64,000 nucleotides of DNA from UBA2108 sp002713215 (GCA_937891015.1 CALAPY010000046.1:1-64000), one strand, 5' to 3'; counted from the first letter of the stretch, positions 1 through 8,843 are shown. Notes: a model not told the origin generated them from the letters alone. Program-made: numbers and translations.

Positions 1-549
1 CCCGCCATTTGTAATCCACATTTTTTGACCGTTGATGAGGTAGTGCTTCCCATCTTCCGTTAAGGTAGCTTTGGTTTTTCCTGAGTTAGCGTCGGACCCT
101 GAGCTGGGTTCTGTAAGGCAATAAGAAGCTTTCCATTCTCCCGAAGCGAGCTTTGGAATATATTTCTGCTTTTGGTCTTTGTTACCATAATACAGAATGG
201 GAAGTGTGCCTATTCCGGAATGTGCAGATAGTGCTACTGCAAAAGAATGACCAGCACCAGTACATTCTGTAACCAGCATTCCCGTTACGAAGTCTTTTCC
301 AAAACCGCCATATTCTTCCGGTACCGAAATGCCAAGCAATCCCAGTTCACCGGCCTTATCCAATAAAGAGGGCATAAGACCTTCTTCCATGGCATCAATT
401 CTGTCCAGGTTTGGAAATACTTCCTGCTCTAAAAAATCACGACACGTTTGAGCAATCATTTTTTGCTCTTCATCCCATTCTTCCGGAATGAAAATATCTT
501 TAGCTTCAGTTTCACGGATTAGAAATTCTCCACCTTTTATCGCACTCAT
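1..549 (-). CDS. Acyl-CoA dehydrogenase, N-terminal part (cut by window edge)
   Basis: This frame is open from an ATG at 549 to the window edge, giving 183 residues that begin MSAIKGGEFLIRE. It reads as the N-terminal alpha-helical domain and the start of the middle domain of an FAD-dependent acyl-CoA dehydrogenase. The family signature CLTEPSSGSDANSG and the following KMWITNGG are both visible. The enzyme would catalyse the first step of beta-oxidation, acyl-CoA to trans-2-enoyl-CoA. It lies 100 bp downstream of fadA on the same strand, so it is probably the last visible gene of the marR-fadB-fadA operon. The catalytic base and the C-terminal domain lie outside the window, so chain-length preference cannot be judged. 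Confidence 0.93.
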   Translation of the reverse strand, partial: MSAIKGGEFLIRETEAKDIFIPEEWDEEQKMIAQTCRDFLEQEVFPNLDRIDAMEEGLMPSLLDKAGELGLLGISVPEEYGGFGKDFVTGMLVTECTGAGHSFAVALSAHSGIGTLPILYYGNKDQKQKYIPKLASGEWKASYCLTEPSSGSDANSGKTKATLTEDGKHYLINGQKMWITNGG

Positions 550-649
550 TGCTTTAGTTTTTATTTGCGAATGTTTAACGTGAATGGCTGATTATTGTTT
601 GTTAAAGTTGCTGGTTGTTTATTCCACATACTACATTCTTCATTCAACA

Positions 650-1822
650 TTATAATAGTTCATATACTCCAGCAGCACCTTGCCCGGTTCCCACACACAT
701 GGTCACCATACCATATTTTTGCTTTCTTCTTCTCATTTCATCAAACAATTGGACAGATAGTTTAGCTCCGGTACACCCTAACGGATGTCCCAGGGCAATA
801 GCTCCCCCGTTTACGTTTACAATTTCAGGATCAAGTCCTAACTCTCGAATAACAGCTACGCTTTGAGAAGCAAATGCTTCGTTCAATTCAATTTGCTCGA
901 TATCATTTAAGGACATTCCGGCTAACTCCAACGCCTTTGGAACCGCCTTTACGGGACCAATTCCCATGATCTTTGGTTCTACACCCACCGGTGCATAAGA
1001 AACCAACCGGGCAATGGGTGTAAGCTCCAATTCTTTAACCATTCGCTCGCTCATAACAACCACAAAGGCAGCTCCATCACTGGTTTGCGAAGAATTCCCT
1101 GCGGTTACCGACCCCTTGGCATTAAAAACGGGTCTTAGTTTGGCAAGAACTTCTGTCTTGGTATTGGCACGAACACCTTCATCAGTATCTACAGTAAATG
1201 TTCGTTTTTCCCGCTTTCCATCTTTAAGGAATACCTCTTCAACTTCAATCGGTACAATACCATTTTTAAAGTTTCCATTCTTGATCGCTTCTGCTGCTTT
1301 TCGGTGTGAATGAAAGGCAAACTCATCCTGAGCTTCCCGGCTAATCTCAAATCGCTTAGCTACCTCTTCTGCTGTAAGACCCATTCCCCAATACCAGCCT
1401 GGGTTTTCTTTACCAATTCTTTGATTAGGAACTACTCTCCAGCCACCCATGGGGATTAAACTCATGCTTTCTGTTCCACCAGCAATAATGCAGTCGGCCA
1501 TTCCTGCTCTAATTTTAGCAGTGGCAATGGCAATTGTTTCCAACCCTGAACTACAATATCTATTGACGGTTTGCCCTGGGATTTTATCGGTGTCAAAGCT
1601 CATGAGAGAAATTAGGCGACCTACGTTTAATCCCTGCTCTGCTTCCGGCATTGCATTTCCAACGATGAGGTCATCAATGCGATTTACGTCAAGCTGAGGA
1701 ACTTCCTTAAGGAGCCCTTTTATAACCTGAGCCGCTAAGTCATCTGGTCTCAAGAATCTAAAACCACCGCGGTTCGCTTTACCAACGGCACTTCTTTTTG
1801 CTGCTACAATATATGCTTCCAT
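650..1822 (-). CDS. fadA: Acetyl-CoA acyltransferase (3-ketoacyl-CoA thiolase)
   Basis: This 390-residue thiolase catalyses the last step of beta-oxidation, CoA-dependent cleavage of 3-ketoacyl-CoA. The nucleophilic cysteine is Cys90 in VNRYCSSGLETIA, the catalytic histidine His346 in GHPLGCTGA, and the second cysteine Cys376 in the C-terminal MCVGTGQG. Its length is normal for the family and the ATG start is clear. In most bacteria fadA follows fadB closely. Here a 4-helix-bundle gene fragment and an inverted repeat occupy the roughly 430 bp between them. The acyl-CoA dehydrogenase gene follows, and MarR is the likely regulator of the whole set. Confidence 0.95.
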   Translation of the reverse strand: MEAYIVAAKRSAVGKANRGGFRFLRPDDLAAQVIKGLLKEVPQLDVNRIDDLIVGNAMPEAEQGLNVGRLISLMSFDTDKIPGQTVNRYCSSGLETIAIATAKIRAGMADCIIAGGTESMSLIPMGGWRVVPNQRIGKENPGWYWGMGLTAEEVAKRFEISREAQDEFAFHSHRKAAEAIKNGNFKNGIVPIEVEEVFLKDGKREKRTFTVDTDEGVRANTKTEVLAKLRPVFNAKGSVTAGNSSQTSDGAAFVVVMSERMVKELELTPIARLVSYAPVGVEPKIMGIGPVKAVPKALELAGMSLNDIEQIELNEAFASQSVAVIRELGLDPEIVNVNGGAIALGHPLGCTGAKLSVQLFDEMRRRKQKYGMVTMCVGTGQGAAGVYELL

Positions 1823-1835
1823 TGTTTTGCTGTAC

Positions 1836-1848
1836 TATGTACAACGTA
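1836..1848. repeat. Left arm of 13-bp inverted repeat flanking the four-helix-bundle gene
   Basis: The sequence TATGTACAACGTA occurs here and as its exact reverse complement at 2234-2246, enclosing the four-helix-bundle gene almost exactly. A shorter inverted partner, GTACGTTGTA at 1867-1876, lets this arm also form a local 10-bp hairpin with 1840-1849. The stop codon of the enclosed gene sits in the hairpin loop. There is no U-tract, so this is not a standard terminator. Confidence 0.65.
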
Positions 1849-1853
1849 CCTCG

Positions 1854-2208
1854 CTAGTGCGTTATAGTACGTTGTAGCTTGTATGACATATTCTTTATTT
1901 TATCAATTCGATCATTAATGATCTCATTTCTTTCTTTTTCCAAGTAATCCAACCTAAATGCAATTTCTAACTGAGTTTCAATTTCGTAGCATGACCCGAG
2001 CGCTATTCCGATAAATTGATTAAACTCTTTGGGATTATTGCGGCCAGTACCTTCTGTAATATTGGAAGGGACAGATACAGCTGCCCTTCTTAACTGCGAA
2101 CCAAGAGCATATTTCTCAAACTCTGGAAATGAAGCAACCACATTATAGATTTCAACTACCATGTCCAATTGATTCTTGCCAAACTCTTAATTCTTTATAT
2201 CTATTCAT
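1854..2208 (-). pseudogene. Four-helix-bundle (23S rRNA IVS-type) protein gene with a +1 frameshift
   Basis: The main frame (from about 2168) gives 104 residues with the typical four-helix-bundle pattern LGSQLRRAAVSVPSNITEG, but it has no ATG start and lacks the usual first helix. An ATG at 2208 in the neighbouring frame encodes MNRYKELRVWQESI, the standard beginning of this family. The two frames join at a doubled C at 2165-2166 on the plus strand. Removing one base gives QESIDMVVEIY and a normal 117-residue protein. The gene therefore carries a one-base insertion, real or a sequencing error. The family is known from intervening sequences in 23S rRNA genes and as scattered chromosomal copies, and its role is unclear. 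It lies inside a beta-oxidation operon and is flanked by an inverted repeat. Confidence 0.8.
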
Positions 2209-2233
2209 TTCTTTCTATAATGGTAATACATGA

Positions 2234-2246
2234 TACGTTGTACATA
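2234..2246. repeat. Right arm of 13-bp inverted repeat flanking the four-helix-bundle gene
   Basis: TACGTTGTACATA here is the exact reverse complement of 1836-1848. It lies only 7 bp from the fadB stop codon, so the pair brackets the interval between fadB and fadA. This is consistent with the ends of an inserted cassette. Confidence 0.65.
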
Positions 2247-2252
2247 ATGCAA

Positions 2253-4658
2253 CTAATTCCTTAACACCTTTCCGGTTTTGATTATACTTTGTAATCTTTC
2301 CAAAGTCTTTCTTTCAGCACATAGCTCCAGAAATGCTCTACGCTCCATATCCAGTAGATATTGTTCACTCACTTCGGTTTCTTCTGATAAATCTCCACCG
2401 CATAGTACCCATCCTAACTTTTCTGAGATGAGTTGGTCGTGTTCTGAGATATAATCTCCTGATTTCATGGAGTTGGCGCCTACGTACACAATTCCCAATC
2501 CTTCCTGGCCGAGTACGGTAATGTCAGTTCTTGGTTGTGGCTGGGTATATCCCTTCTTAGCCATTTGAAGGGCCGCTTCTTTTGCTCTACTGAGTTGGAG
2601 CTTTCTGCTTACTACGACCTCGTCAATTCCTTCTCTTAAGTATCCCAGGTCGAAAGCCTCATAAGCTGAAGTTGCAACTTTGGCCTGACCAATGGTTAAG
2701 AATTTGTTCCTAAGTGTATTGATTTTAACATCACCTTCCCGGAACTCATCACTGCATCTTAATGCAAATTCTTTAGTGCCTCCACCTCCGGGAATAACAC
2801 CAACTCCAAACTCAACCAGCCCCATATAAAGCTCTGCATGGGTTACGACTTTATCAGCGTGCATACTCATTTCACACCCGCCTCCAAGTGCTAAATTATG
2901 AGGTGCTACAACCACAGGGATACTTGAAAACCTTAAGCGGGTCATTGTTTTTTGAAAGGCCCGGATGGCAAAGTCCAATTCATCCCATTCCTGTTCCACC
3001 GCCATCATGAAGATCATTCCAACATTGGCCCCGGCAGAAAAATTGTCGCCGGTATTGGATATAACCAAACCTTCGTAATTAGATTCAGCCAGATCAATCG
3101 CCTTGTTAATTCCAGCTAAAACCTCACCGCCAATGGTATTCATTTTAGTGTGAAACTCCAGGTTGAGAATTCCATCTCCAAGGTTGGTAATAGTAGTGCC
3201 AGAGTTTTTCCAAACTGTATTGGACTCTCGAATGACATCCAAATCCAGAATTTGATCTGCACCGGGAATCAATGTCTGAGTTTTACTTGTTATATCATAG
3301 AACGACTTTGACCCTTCCAGGCTTGAATAAAAACCAGGAGAGCCGGACGCTAACATTTCTTCAACCCAGGGAGCGGGAGAGAAACCCTCGGCTTTCATTT
3401 GCTTCAAAGTAGATTCTACACCCAGGACATCCCAGGTGGCAAATGGGCCTAGTTTCCATCCAAATCCGGCACAAACCGCATCGTCAATTTTATAGAGTTC
3501 ATCAGAAATTTCCGGAATTCGATTGGTCGCATATTCAAATATGGAAAAGAACATTTTTCTATAGAACTCACCAGCCTTATCCTTGCCTTGAAGCAACATT
3601 GGAAGACGTTTTAGTATATCGTCAACCGGTTTGGTCATTTCTAATGTGGCGAATTTTACTTTTTGTTTAGGCTCATATTCTAGGCTTTTTAGGTTGAGAG
3701 ACAGAATCTGCGATTTTCCGTCATCGCCCTTAACCTTCTTGTAAAACCCTTGTTTTGATTTGCTCCCCAACCAACCGTTTTCAACCATTTTGGAAACATA
3801 ATCAGGAACCAAAAAGGTGTTGTTCTTTTCATCTTTTGGTGCTGCAGCCTTAAGACCATTGGCAACGTGAACCAGGGTATCTAATCCAACTACGTCGCAG
3901 GTACGAAACGTAGCTGATTTGGGACGACCAATAACTGGTCCAGTAAGTTTATCCACCTCGTCAACCGTAAGTCCCATTTCTTCAACCAAATGAAAAAGAG
4001 CCATAATGGAATAAACGCCAACACGATTGGCAATAAATGCTGGAGTGTCTTTACACAAAACAGTTTCCTTTCCAAGAAACCGTTGTCCGTAATCCATTAA
4101 AAAGTCAGTGACCTCTGGTGAAGTATATTTAGAGGGGATAATTTCCAACAAGGGCAAATACCTTGGCGGATTAAAAAAGTGGGTTCCGCAAAAGTGTTTT
4201 TTGAAATCTTCACTTCTGCCTTCAGCCATAAAATTGATAGGAATCCCAGAAGTGTTTGAAGTAATTAGTGTCCCCGGAGTTCGAATGTTTTCGACCTTCT
4301 CGAAGAGGGATTTCTTAATGTTCAGATTCTCGATAATTACCTCCACAATCCAATCGCAATCTTTGACCTTTTTTAAATCATCGTCAAAGTTTCCGGTAGA
4401 GATTTTTTTGGCAAACGATTTTCTGTAAATGGGTGAGGGGTTACTCTTTAAGGCAAATTGAAGTGAATCGTTAACAATTCGATTTCGAACTGCCTTACTA
4501 TCTACGGTTAACCCCTTTGACAATTCTTTTTCATTGGGCTCTTTTGGTATAATATCCAATAAGAGAACTTTGAGCCCAACGTTTGCAAAATGACATGCAA
4601 TCCGGGAGCCCATCACTCCCGAACCCAAGACTGCTACTTTTTTAATTCGTCGTTTCAT
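2253..4658 (-). CDS. 3-hydroxyacyl-CoA dehydrogenase / enoyl-CoA hydratase (FadB-like)
   Basis: This two-domain beta-oxidation enzyme has 801 residues from the ATG at 4658. The open frame extends six codons further to a TTG, but the protein proper begins MKRRIKKVAVLGSG. The NAD-binding Rossmann motif GSGVMGSRIACHFA is at the N-terminus, followed by the dehydrogenase C-terminal domain. A crotonase-fold hydratase domain is at the C-terminus, with an oxyanion-hole region around FSAGANVG and the segments ALGGGCEM and GVIPGGGGT. The domain order is the reverse of E. coli FadB and is typical of Bacteroidota. The start overlaps the end of marR by 17 bp, so the two are probably translationally coupled. 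Confidence 0.93.
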   Translation of the reverse strand: MKRRIKKVAVLGSGVMGSRIACHFANVGLKVLLLDIIPKEPNEKELSKGLTVDSKAVRNRIVNDSLQFALKSNPSPIYRKSFAKKISTGNFDDDLKKVKDCDWIVEVIIENLNIKKSLFEKVENIRTPGTLITSNTSGIPINFMAEGRSEDFKKHFCGTHFFNPPRYLPLLEIIPSKYTSPEVTDFLMDYGQRFLGKETVLCKDTPAFIANRVGVYSIMALFHLVEEMGLTVDEVDKLTGPVIGRPKSATFRTCDVVGLDTLVHVANGLKAAAPKDEKNNTFLVPDYVSKMVENGWLGSKSKQGFYKKVKGDDGKSQILSLNLKSLEYEPKQKVKFATLEMTKPVDDILKRLPMLLQGKDKAGEFYRKMFFSIFEYATNRIPEISDELYKIDDAVCAGFGWKLGPFATWDVLGVESTLKQMKAEGFSPAPWVEEMLASGSPGFYSSLEGSKSFYDITSKTQTLIPGADQILDLDVIRESNTVWKNSGTTITNLGDGILNLEFHTKMNTIGGEVLAGINKAIDLAESNYEGLVISNTGDNFSAGANVGMIFMMAVEQEWDELDFAIRAFQKTMTRLRFSSIPVVVAPHNLALGGGCEMSMHADKVVTHAELYMGLVEFGVGVIPGGGGTKEFALRCSDEFREGDVKINTLRNKFLTIGQAKVATSAYEAFDLGYLREGIDEVVVSRKLQLSRAKEAALQMAKKGYTQPQPRTDITVLGQEGLGIVYVGANSMKSGDYISEHDQLISEKLGWVLCGGDLSEETEVSEQYLLDMERRAFLELCAERKTLERLQSIIKTGKVLRN

Positions 4659-5106
4659 ATTTTGATAATTCTTCAAATATGTTTTCGTTTTTCAATGTGT
4701 CGTTTATGATTTCCATTACCTCGAAGAACTTCTTCTTCAAAGCTGGAGGAACTTTTTGATCGAGGTATTCATTAAAGTGTAGTACCGCTTGTCTTGATAC
4801 CTCTCGTTTTTCTTTTCCTAATTCAGTCAGGCATATTCTTACTCGTCTGCCATCGGTTTCATCTCCTGCTTTGCAGATGTAGCCTTTTTCTTCCATTGTT
4901 TTTAGAGTTCTGGTAAGGCTTCCGGGTTCCATTCCAATCTTTGGCCCTAACTGGGTACTTGGTGTACCATCGCTCATGTCAATGTTTAGTAGAACATAAC
5001 CCATTGTCATAGTAAGGTCATGTCTAGAGGCAATTAAATTGTAATGCCTTTGCACTCCGTGCCATGCCCATCGCAGAGGAAAATCAAAAGTTTCTTCAGG
5101 TTTCAT
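4642..5106 (-). CDS. MarR-family transcriptional regulator
   Basis: A 154-residue winged-helix MarR-type repressor is read from the ATG at 5106 (MKPEETFDF). The open frame reaches a TTG at 5115, which is less likely as the start. The core MGYVLLNIDMSDGTPSTQLG...EPGSLTRTLKTMEEKGYI is the helix-turn-helix with recognition helix. DGRRVRICLTELG is the wing. As first gene of the fadB-fadA set it probably represses the operon, with acyl-CoA or a fatty acid as effector. The ligand is inference. A perfect palindrome lies 19-44 bp upstream of the start. Confidence 0.93.
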   Translation of the reverse strand: MKPEETFDFPLRWAWHGVQRHYNLIASRHDLTMTMGYVLLNIDMSDGTPSTQLGPKIGMEPGSLTRTLKTMEEKGYICKAGDETDGRRVRICLTELGKEKREVSRQAVLHFNEYLDQKVPPALKKKFFEVMEIINDTLKNENIFEELSKYETTN

Positions 5107-5124
5107 TGATCCCAAAGCTAGGAA

Positions 5125-5150
5125 AAAATACTATGCGCGCATAGTATTTT
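5125..5150. promoter_or_regulatory. 26-bp perfect palindrome, probable MarR operator
   Basis: The core ATACTATGCGCGCATAGTAT, extended by AAA/TTT on either side, reads identically on both strands over 26 bp with no mismatch. It lies just upstream of the marR start, in the position where an autoregulating MarR dimer would block transcription of marR-fadB-fadA. Position and symmetry are seen directly. Binding is inferred. Confidence 0.8.
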
Positions 5151-5170
5151 ATGATATTTTTTGAGAATAA

Positions 5171-5917
5171 CTATCCTTCGAACGTAAAGGACACCAAAAA
5201 GATTCTGGATTTAAGATACTGGAGAGGCCCAGCGAACATGGTTCCATCCTGAACCAGGTTGTTATTTAGTCCCATTGAAAGCTTAAACTCAGGGCTAAAT
5301 TTAAAATACTCCAGGAAGAAATCGAAACCTACACCTACCTGATAGCTGTACATATTCTTGTTTACTGCAACAATAATATCATCGGGATTAAAGGATTCAT
5401 TTTTTACGCCTTCCTGGCTGGTAAGGTCATAGCTATACATAAAACCTCCAACGACATAAGCCGCAAAGTTTCCGGATCGCAAGCTTTTCAGCTTTAGATT
5501 CAATGGAAAGTCGAGGTAAGTAGACTCGACCGGTTTGGAAAAGAAAGTAGACTTTTCATTGCCAGGGGTTCTAAAAGTGTATTCCAGGTTACGTTGGCAA
5601 AAAGAAAGGGTGGGAATAAATCGAAAATCAAAGAAACGACCCATATGAAGGTCAACAACAATCCCTAGGTTAAAGCCCAATGTTGGATTAGATTCTACTT
5701 TTAATAAACTGTCATTCTTACTAACATCGGCTTCCAGCAGGAAATCGGCTGAGTTTATTCCGAGTGAAAACCCAAAATGGATGAATTTGTCTTCAAACCG
5801 ATCCAGGTTTTCAATTTTTTTCTTTCTATAGGTATTTCGCTGTGCGGATAGATGGATGCCAAAACTCAACAGAAGAATCAGGACAAATGAGGTATGTAGA
5901 ATTCGTTTGAGCATCAT
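5171..5917 (-). CDS. porT: PorT-family outer-membrane beta-barrel protein of the type IX secretion system
   Basis: This 248-residue protein has an N-terminal signal peptide (hydrophobic HTSFVLILLLSFGIHL, cleavage after LSA before QRN). The rest is alternating beta strands of an outer-membrane barrel ending in an aromatic-rich strand. The pattern fits the PorT family, which is needed for T9SS export. Its start ATGATG overlaps the menG stop by 4 bp, and the menG-porT order is widely conserved in Flavobacteriia, which supports the assignment. It is functionally linked to the five T9SS cargo proteins at 12133-56884. An alternative is a generic outer-membrane beta-barrel (PorT-fold) protein without a T9SS role. 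Confidence 0.8.
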   Translation of the reverse strand: MMLKRILHTSFVLILLLSFGIHLSAQRNTYRKKKIENLDRFEDKFIHFGFSLGINSADFLLEADVSKNDSLLKVESNPTLGFNLGIVVDLHMGRFFDFRFIPTLSFCQRNLEYTFRTPGNEKSTFFSKPVESTYLDFPLNLKLKSLRSGNFAAYVVGGFMYSYDLTSQEGVKNESFNPDDIIVAVNKNMYSYQVGVGFDFFLEYFKFSPEFKLSMGLNNNLVQDGTMFAGPLQYLKSRIFLVSFTFEG

Positions 5918-6642
5918 TTTTTGCTTGCAAAGTAAATGGAAGCAATGCCTAAAGCTAACGGAATTGCCTTTGCTTCATTGTAACCGACCTTATTTAATAC
6001 GTCTAAAAACTCTTTACCGTGTGGAAATGCCCCAACTGACTCAGGTAAATAGGTGTATGCCCGGGCATCTTTACTGACCATTCTTCCAATTCCAGGCAGA
6101 ATTTTGTTGAAGTAGAAGTTATAGATTTGCTTTATTGGAAATTTCTGAGGTTGAGAAAATTCAATGATTGCCACGTGACCGCCCGGCTTAACCACTCGAA
6201 GCATTTCCGAAAGTCCCTGTTCTAGGTTTTCGAAATTCCTAACGCCGAACGCGACTGTAAGTGCATCAAAAGTATTTGATTCAAATTCGAGCTCTTCCGA
6301 GTCACCATATTTTAATTCGATTTTTTCGCCAAGGTTCTTGCGTTTGATTTTTTCGCATCCAACGGCTACCATATCCCGGCTTATGTCAACCCCAATTACT
6401 TTGTCGGGGTTTAAGGACAAGGACTCAATTGCAAAATCGCCGGTGCCTGTGGCTACGTCCAATATCATTTTTGGAGCGTAGGGTTTAAACAACCGAATGG
6501 CCTTTTTCCTCCACAGAATATCTATTCCCATGGATAGAAAGTGGTTTAGAAAATCATAATTTCCAGCAATGTTGTCAAACATTTCTGCAACCTGGACTTT
6601 TTTTCCAGCACTATTCTGGTATGGAGTAATCTGCTTATTCAT
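5914..6642 (-). CDS. menG: Demethylmenaquinone methyltransferase (UbiE/MenG)
   Basis: This class I SAM-dependent methyltransferase has 242 residues from the ATG at 6642. The frame extends two codons to a GTG at 6648. The SAM-binding glycine motif is LDVATGTGDFA, and the family segments AFGVRNFENLEQGL and VVKPGGHVAIIEFSQP are present. It performs the final C-methylation of menaquinone biosynthesis. The start overlaps the end of the upstream kinase gene by 8 bp and the stop overlaps porT by 4 bp, so aminotransferase-kinase-menG-porT form one tight operon. Confidence 0.95.
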   Translation of the reverse strand: MNKQITPYQNSAGKKVQVAEMFDNIAGNYDFLNHFLSMGIDILWRKKAIRLFKPYAPKMILDVATGTGDFAIESLSLNPDKVIGVDISRDMVAVGCEKIKRKNLGEKIELKYGDSEELEFESNTFDALTVAFGVRNFENLEQGLSEMLRVVKPGGHVAIIEFSQPQKFPIKQIYNFYFNKILPGIGRMVSKDARAYTYLPESVGAFPHGKEFLDVLNKVGYNEAKAIPLALGIASIYFASKK

Positions 6643-7642
6643 GTTCACCGTCGCATAAGGAAATGCACTCTTTCAATAAGGTTTGCTTATCCACAGGAAC
6701 TACTCCTACTTTTTCACAAACTAGTCCTCCGGCCAAGTTGGACATTTTTGCAATCCATACGCCTGGTATTTTTTTAGCTAGACACAGGCTTGCGACGGAA
6801 ATTACTGTATCTCCTGCACCAGATACATCAGCGATTCTTCTAATGTGAGCAGGCAGTATTTCTGCGCCGTTCTCATCGCCAACAAATACACCCAGTTCCG
6901 ACATGGTAATTAGAGATATTTTATGGTTGAGATGCTCAGTTAGCTTTAGATTGGCCTGAATTAGTTCTTCTACTGATCGGGTAGGTAAGTCAATATTCAA
7001 TCCTTCCGCCAACTCTTTAAGGTTAGGTTTGAACAAATCAACAAAATGATAGTCCAGAAAGTTGTTCTTTTTAGGGTCAACTGCAACAGGAATATCGTTT
7101 ATGTGGGCATAACTAACTACTGCTTTAATTAAGCTGGCATCAATTAATCCTTTGTCGTAATCTTCAAACATGATTACATCAATATCATATCGATCGATCA
7201 GCTCTTTAATCTTGTTTTCGAAGTGTACCTTTTCTTCATTAGAAAGTGGTTTAATCTCTTCCTCGTCAACACGAATCATCTGTTGACTACCAGACATAAT
7301 TCTGGTTTTAACCGTCGTAATTCTTTCTTTCGAGGTTAGGATTCCGTCTGCAGGAAGTGCTTCTTTTTCCAAAATATCGAAGAACCGGGAACCTGATAAA
7401 TCATTTCCAATTACTGAACATAGAATTGGAGTTGCTCCCAACGCCTTAATATTTCTCGCCACATTTGCAGCACCACCAAGTCTTTTTTCACTTCTGTTTA
7501 CATGAACAACCGGAACAGGCGCTTCCGGGCTTATTCGGTCAACTTTTCCTCTGAAATAGGAATCAATCATAACGTCGCCGATAACAAGCACACGCATATG
7601 ATCAAATGATTCAAAAAGACGGGTAATATCGTTTCTCGTCAT
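6635..7642 (-). CDS. PfkB-family kinase, probable D-glycero-beta-D-manno-heptose-7-phosphate kinase
   Basis: This ribokinase-fold sugar kinase has 335 residues. It begins with a RVLVIGDVMIDSYFRG segment, followed by the glycine motif LGGAANVARNIKALG near residues 55-69. The C-terminal ATP-binding signature DVSGAGDTV contains the catalytic base Asp278. The ISPEAPVPVV motif is typical of the kinase half of HldE (RfaE domain I), which phosphorylates heptose 7-phosphate for lipopolysaccharide precursor synthesis. The nucleotidyltransferase half is absent, as usual in Bacteroidota. The 4-bp gap to the upstream aminotransferase supports co-transcription. Confidence 0.85.
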   Translation of the reverse strand: MTRNDITRLFESFDHMRVLVIGDVMIDSYFRGKVDRISPEAPVPVVHVNRSEKRLGGAANVARNIKALGATPILCSVIGNDLSGSRFFDILEKEALPADGILTSKERITTVKTRIMSGSQQMIRVDEEEIKPLSNEEKVHFENKIKELIDRYDIDVIMFEDYDKGLIDASLIKAVVSYAHINDIPVAVDPKKNNFLDYHFVDLFKPNLKELAEGLNIDLPTRSVEELIQANLKLTEHLNHKISLITMSELGVFVGDENGAEILPAHIRRIADVSGAGDTVISVASLCLAKKIPGVWIAKMSNLAGGLVCEKVGVVPVDKQTLLKECISLCDGEHE

Positions 7643-7646
7643 AGGT

Positions 7647-8843
7647 TTATTTTAGCAATGCGAGCGTGTTTTTAATTCTACTCACAGCTTCAATTAATTC
7701 TGAGTCGCTTGCCGCGTATGAAATTCTAACACATTCGGGATTTCCAAAGGCTTCACCAGTTACCAGTGCAACCCTTCCTTCTTCAAGCAAAAACATACAA
7801 AGATCTCCGGCATTTTGAATGGGTCTTCCTTGATACGATTTACCAAAGTAAAAGCTTATATCGGGAAATAAATAAAATGCACCGGTTGGAATAGCGCAAT
7901 CAATTCCTTCAATCTCATTTAATAATTTGAGCATTAAATCCCTTCTTTTTTTGAAAGTGATTTTCATATGCTCTACTTGTTTTGGATCAGCTTCAATACC
8001 AGCCTGGGCCGCTTTTTGCGAAATTCCTGAAGTAGCACTTGTAAACTGTCCCTGCATTTTTGTACAGGCCTTTGCAATCCAGGTAGGTGCTCCAATGTAG
8101 CCAACCCTCCAGCCCGTCATAGCAAATCCTTTGGAGACTCCGTTTACCGTTATCACCTGATTATAGATATCATCAAACGATGCCAAAGAAGTATGCTTAG
8201 ATTCAAAGTTGATCATTTCATAAATCTCGTCAGAAATCACAAAAAATCCTGGGTGCTGGACAATTACATTTTTTAATCCTTCCAATTCAGCCTGGGAATA
8301 AACAGCGCCACTGGGGTTACATGGAGAGCTGAAAATCATCAATTTCGATTTTTCAGTGATCGCATTTTTAAGCTGTTCCGGTCTAATCTTAAACTCGTTT
8401 TCAATACTTGAGGGAACAAATACAGGAACACCCCCGGCTAGTTTTATCAGCTCCAGATAACTCACCCAATATGGAGTGGGTAAGATCACCTCATCCCCTT
8501 CGTTCACCAGACTTAAAATTACATTGGCAAGTGATTGCTTAGCTCCCGTAGAAACTACGATTTGTTCCGCAGAATAGTTCAGGTTATTATCTCTCTTGAA
8601 CTTAGCAGATATGACCTGGCGCAATTCTAAATAACCGGGAACAGGTGGATAGTGTGAGTAGTCTTCATTTATGGCTTCAATTGCCGCTTCTTTAATAAAC
8701 TCCGGCGTGTTGAAATCGGGTTCGCCAAGGCTTAAACTTATAACATCAATTCCGTTCTGTTTCATCTCCCGACTCTTGGCTGACATCGCTATGGTTTGCG
8801 ATTCTGAGAGTGATTTTATTCTGATTGAAAGATGTTTATCCAT
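7647..8843 (-). CDS. Class I/II PLP-dependent aminotransferase (aspartate aminotransferase type)
   Basis: This fold-type I aminotransferase has 398 residues. The PLP lysine is Lys238 in NGVSKGFAMTGWRVGY. SLGEPDFNTP near the N-terminus and SSPCNPSGAVY are typical of the Igamma aspartate/prephenate aminotransferase branch. Substrate choice cannot be read from the sequence, though aspartate is the most common. It is the first gene of the minus-strand operon running to porT and is divergent from the small membrane-protein gene at 8953. Confidence 0.92.
   Translation of the reverse strand: MDKHLSIRIKSLSESQTIAMSAKSREMKQNGIDVISLSLGEPDFNTPEFIKEAAIEAINEDYSHYPPVPGYLELRQVISAKFKRDNNLNYSAEQIVVSTGAKQSLANVILSLVNEGDEVILPTPYWVSYLELIKLAGGVPVFVPSSIENEFKIRPEQLKNAITEKSKLMIFSSPCNPSGAVYSQAELEGLKNVIVQHPGFFVISDEIYEMINFESKHTSLASFDDIYNQVITVNGVSKGFAMTGWRVGYIGAPTWIAKACTKMQGQFTSATSGISQKAAQAGIEADPKQVEHMKITFKKRRDLMLKLLNEIEGIDCAIPTGAFYLFPDISFYFGKSYQGRPIQNAGDLCMFLLEEGRVALVTGEAFGNPECVRISYAASDSELIEAVSRIKNTLALLK

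Noticed and set aside
1840..1876. Hairpin at the end of the four-helix-bundle gene as a terminator
   Set aside because: It has a 17-base loop and no T tract on either strand. It is better read as part of the flanking inverted repeat.
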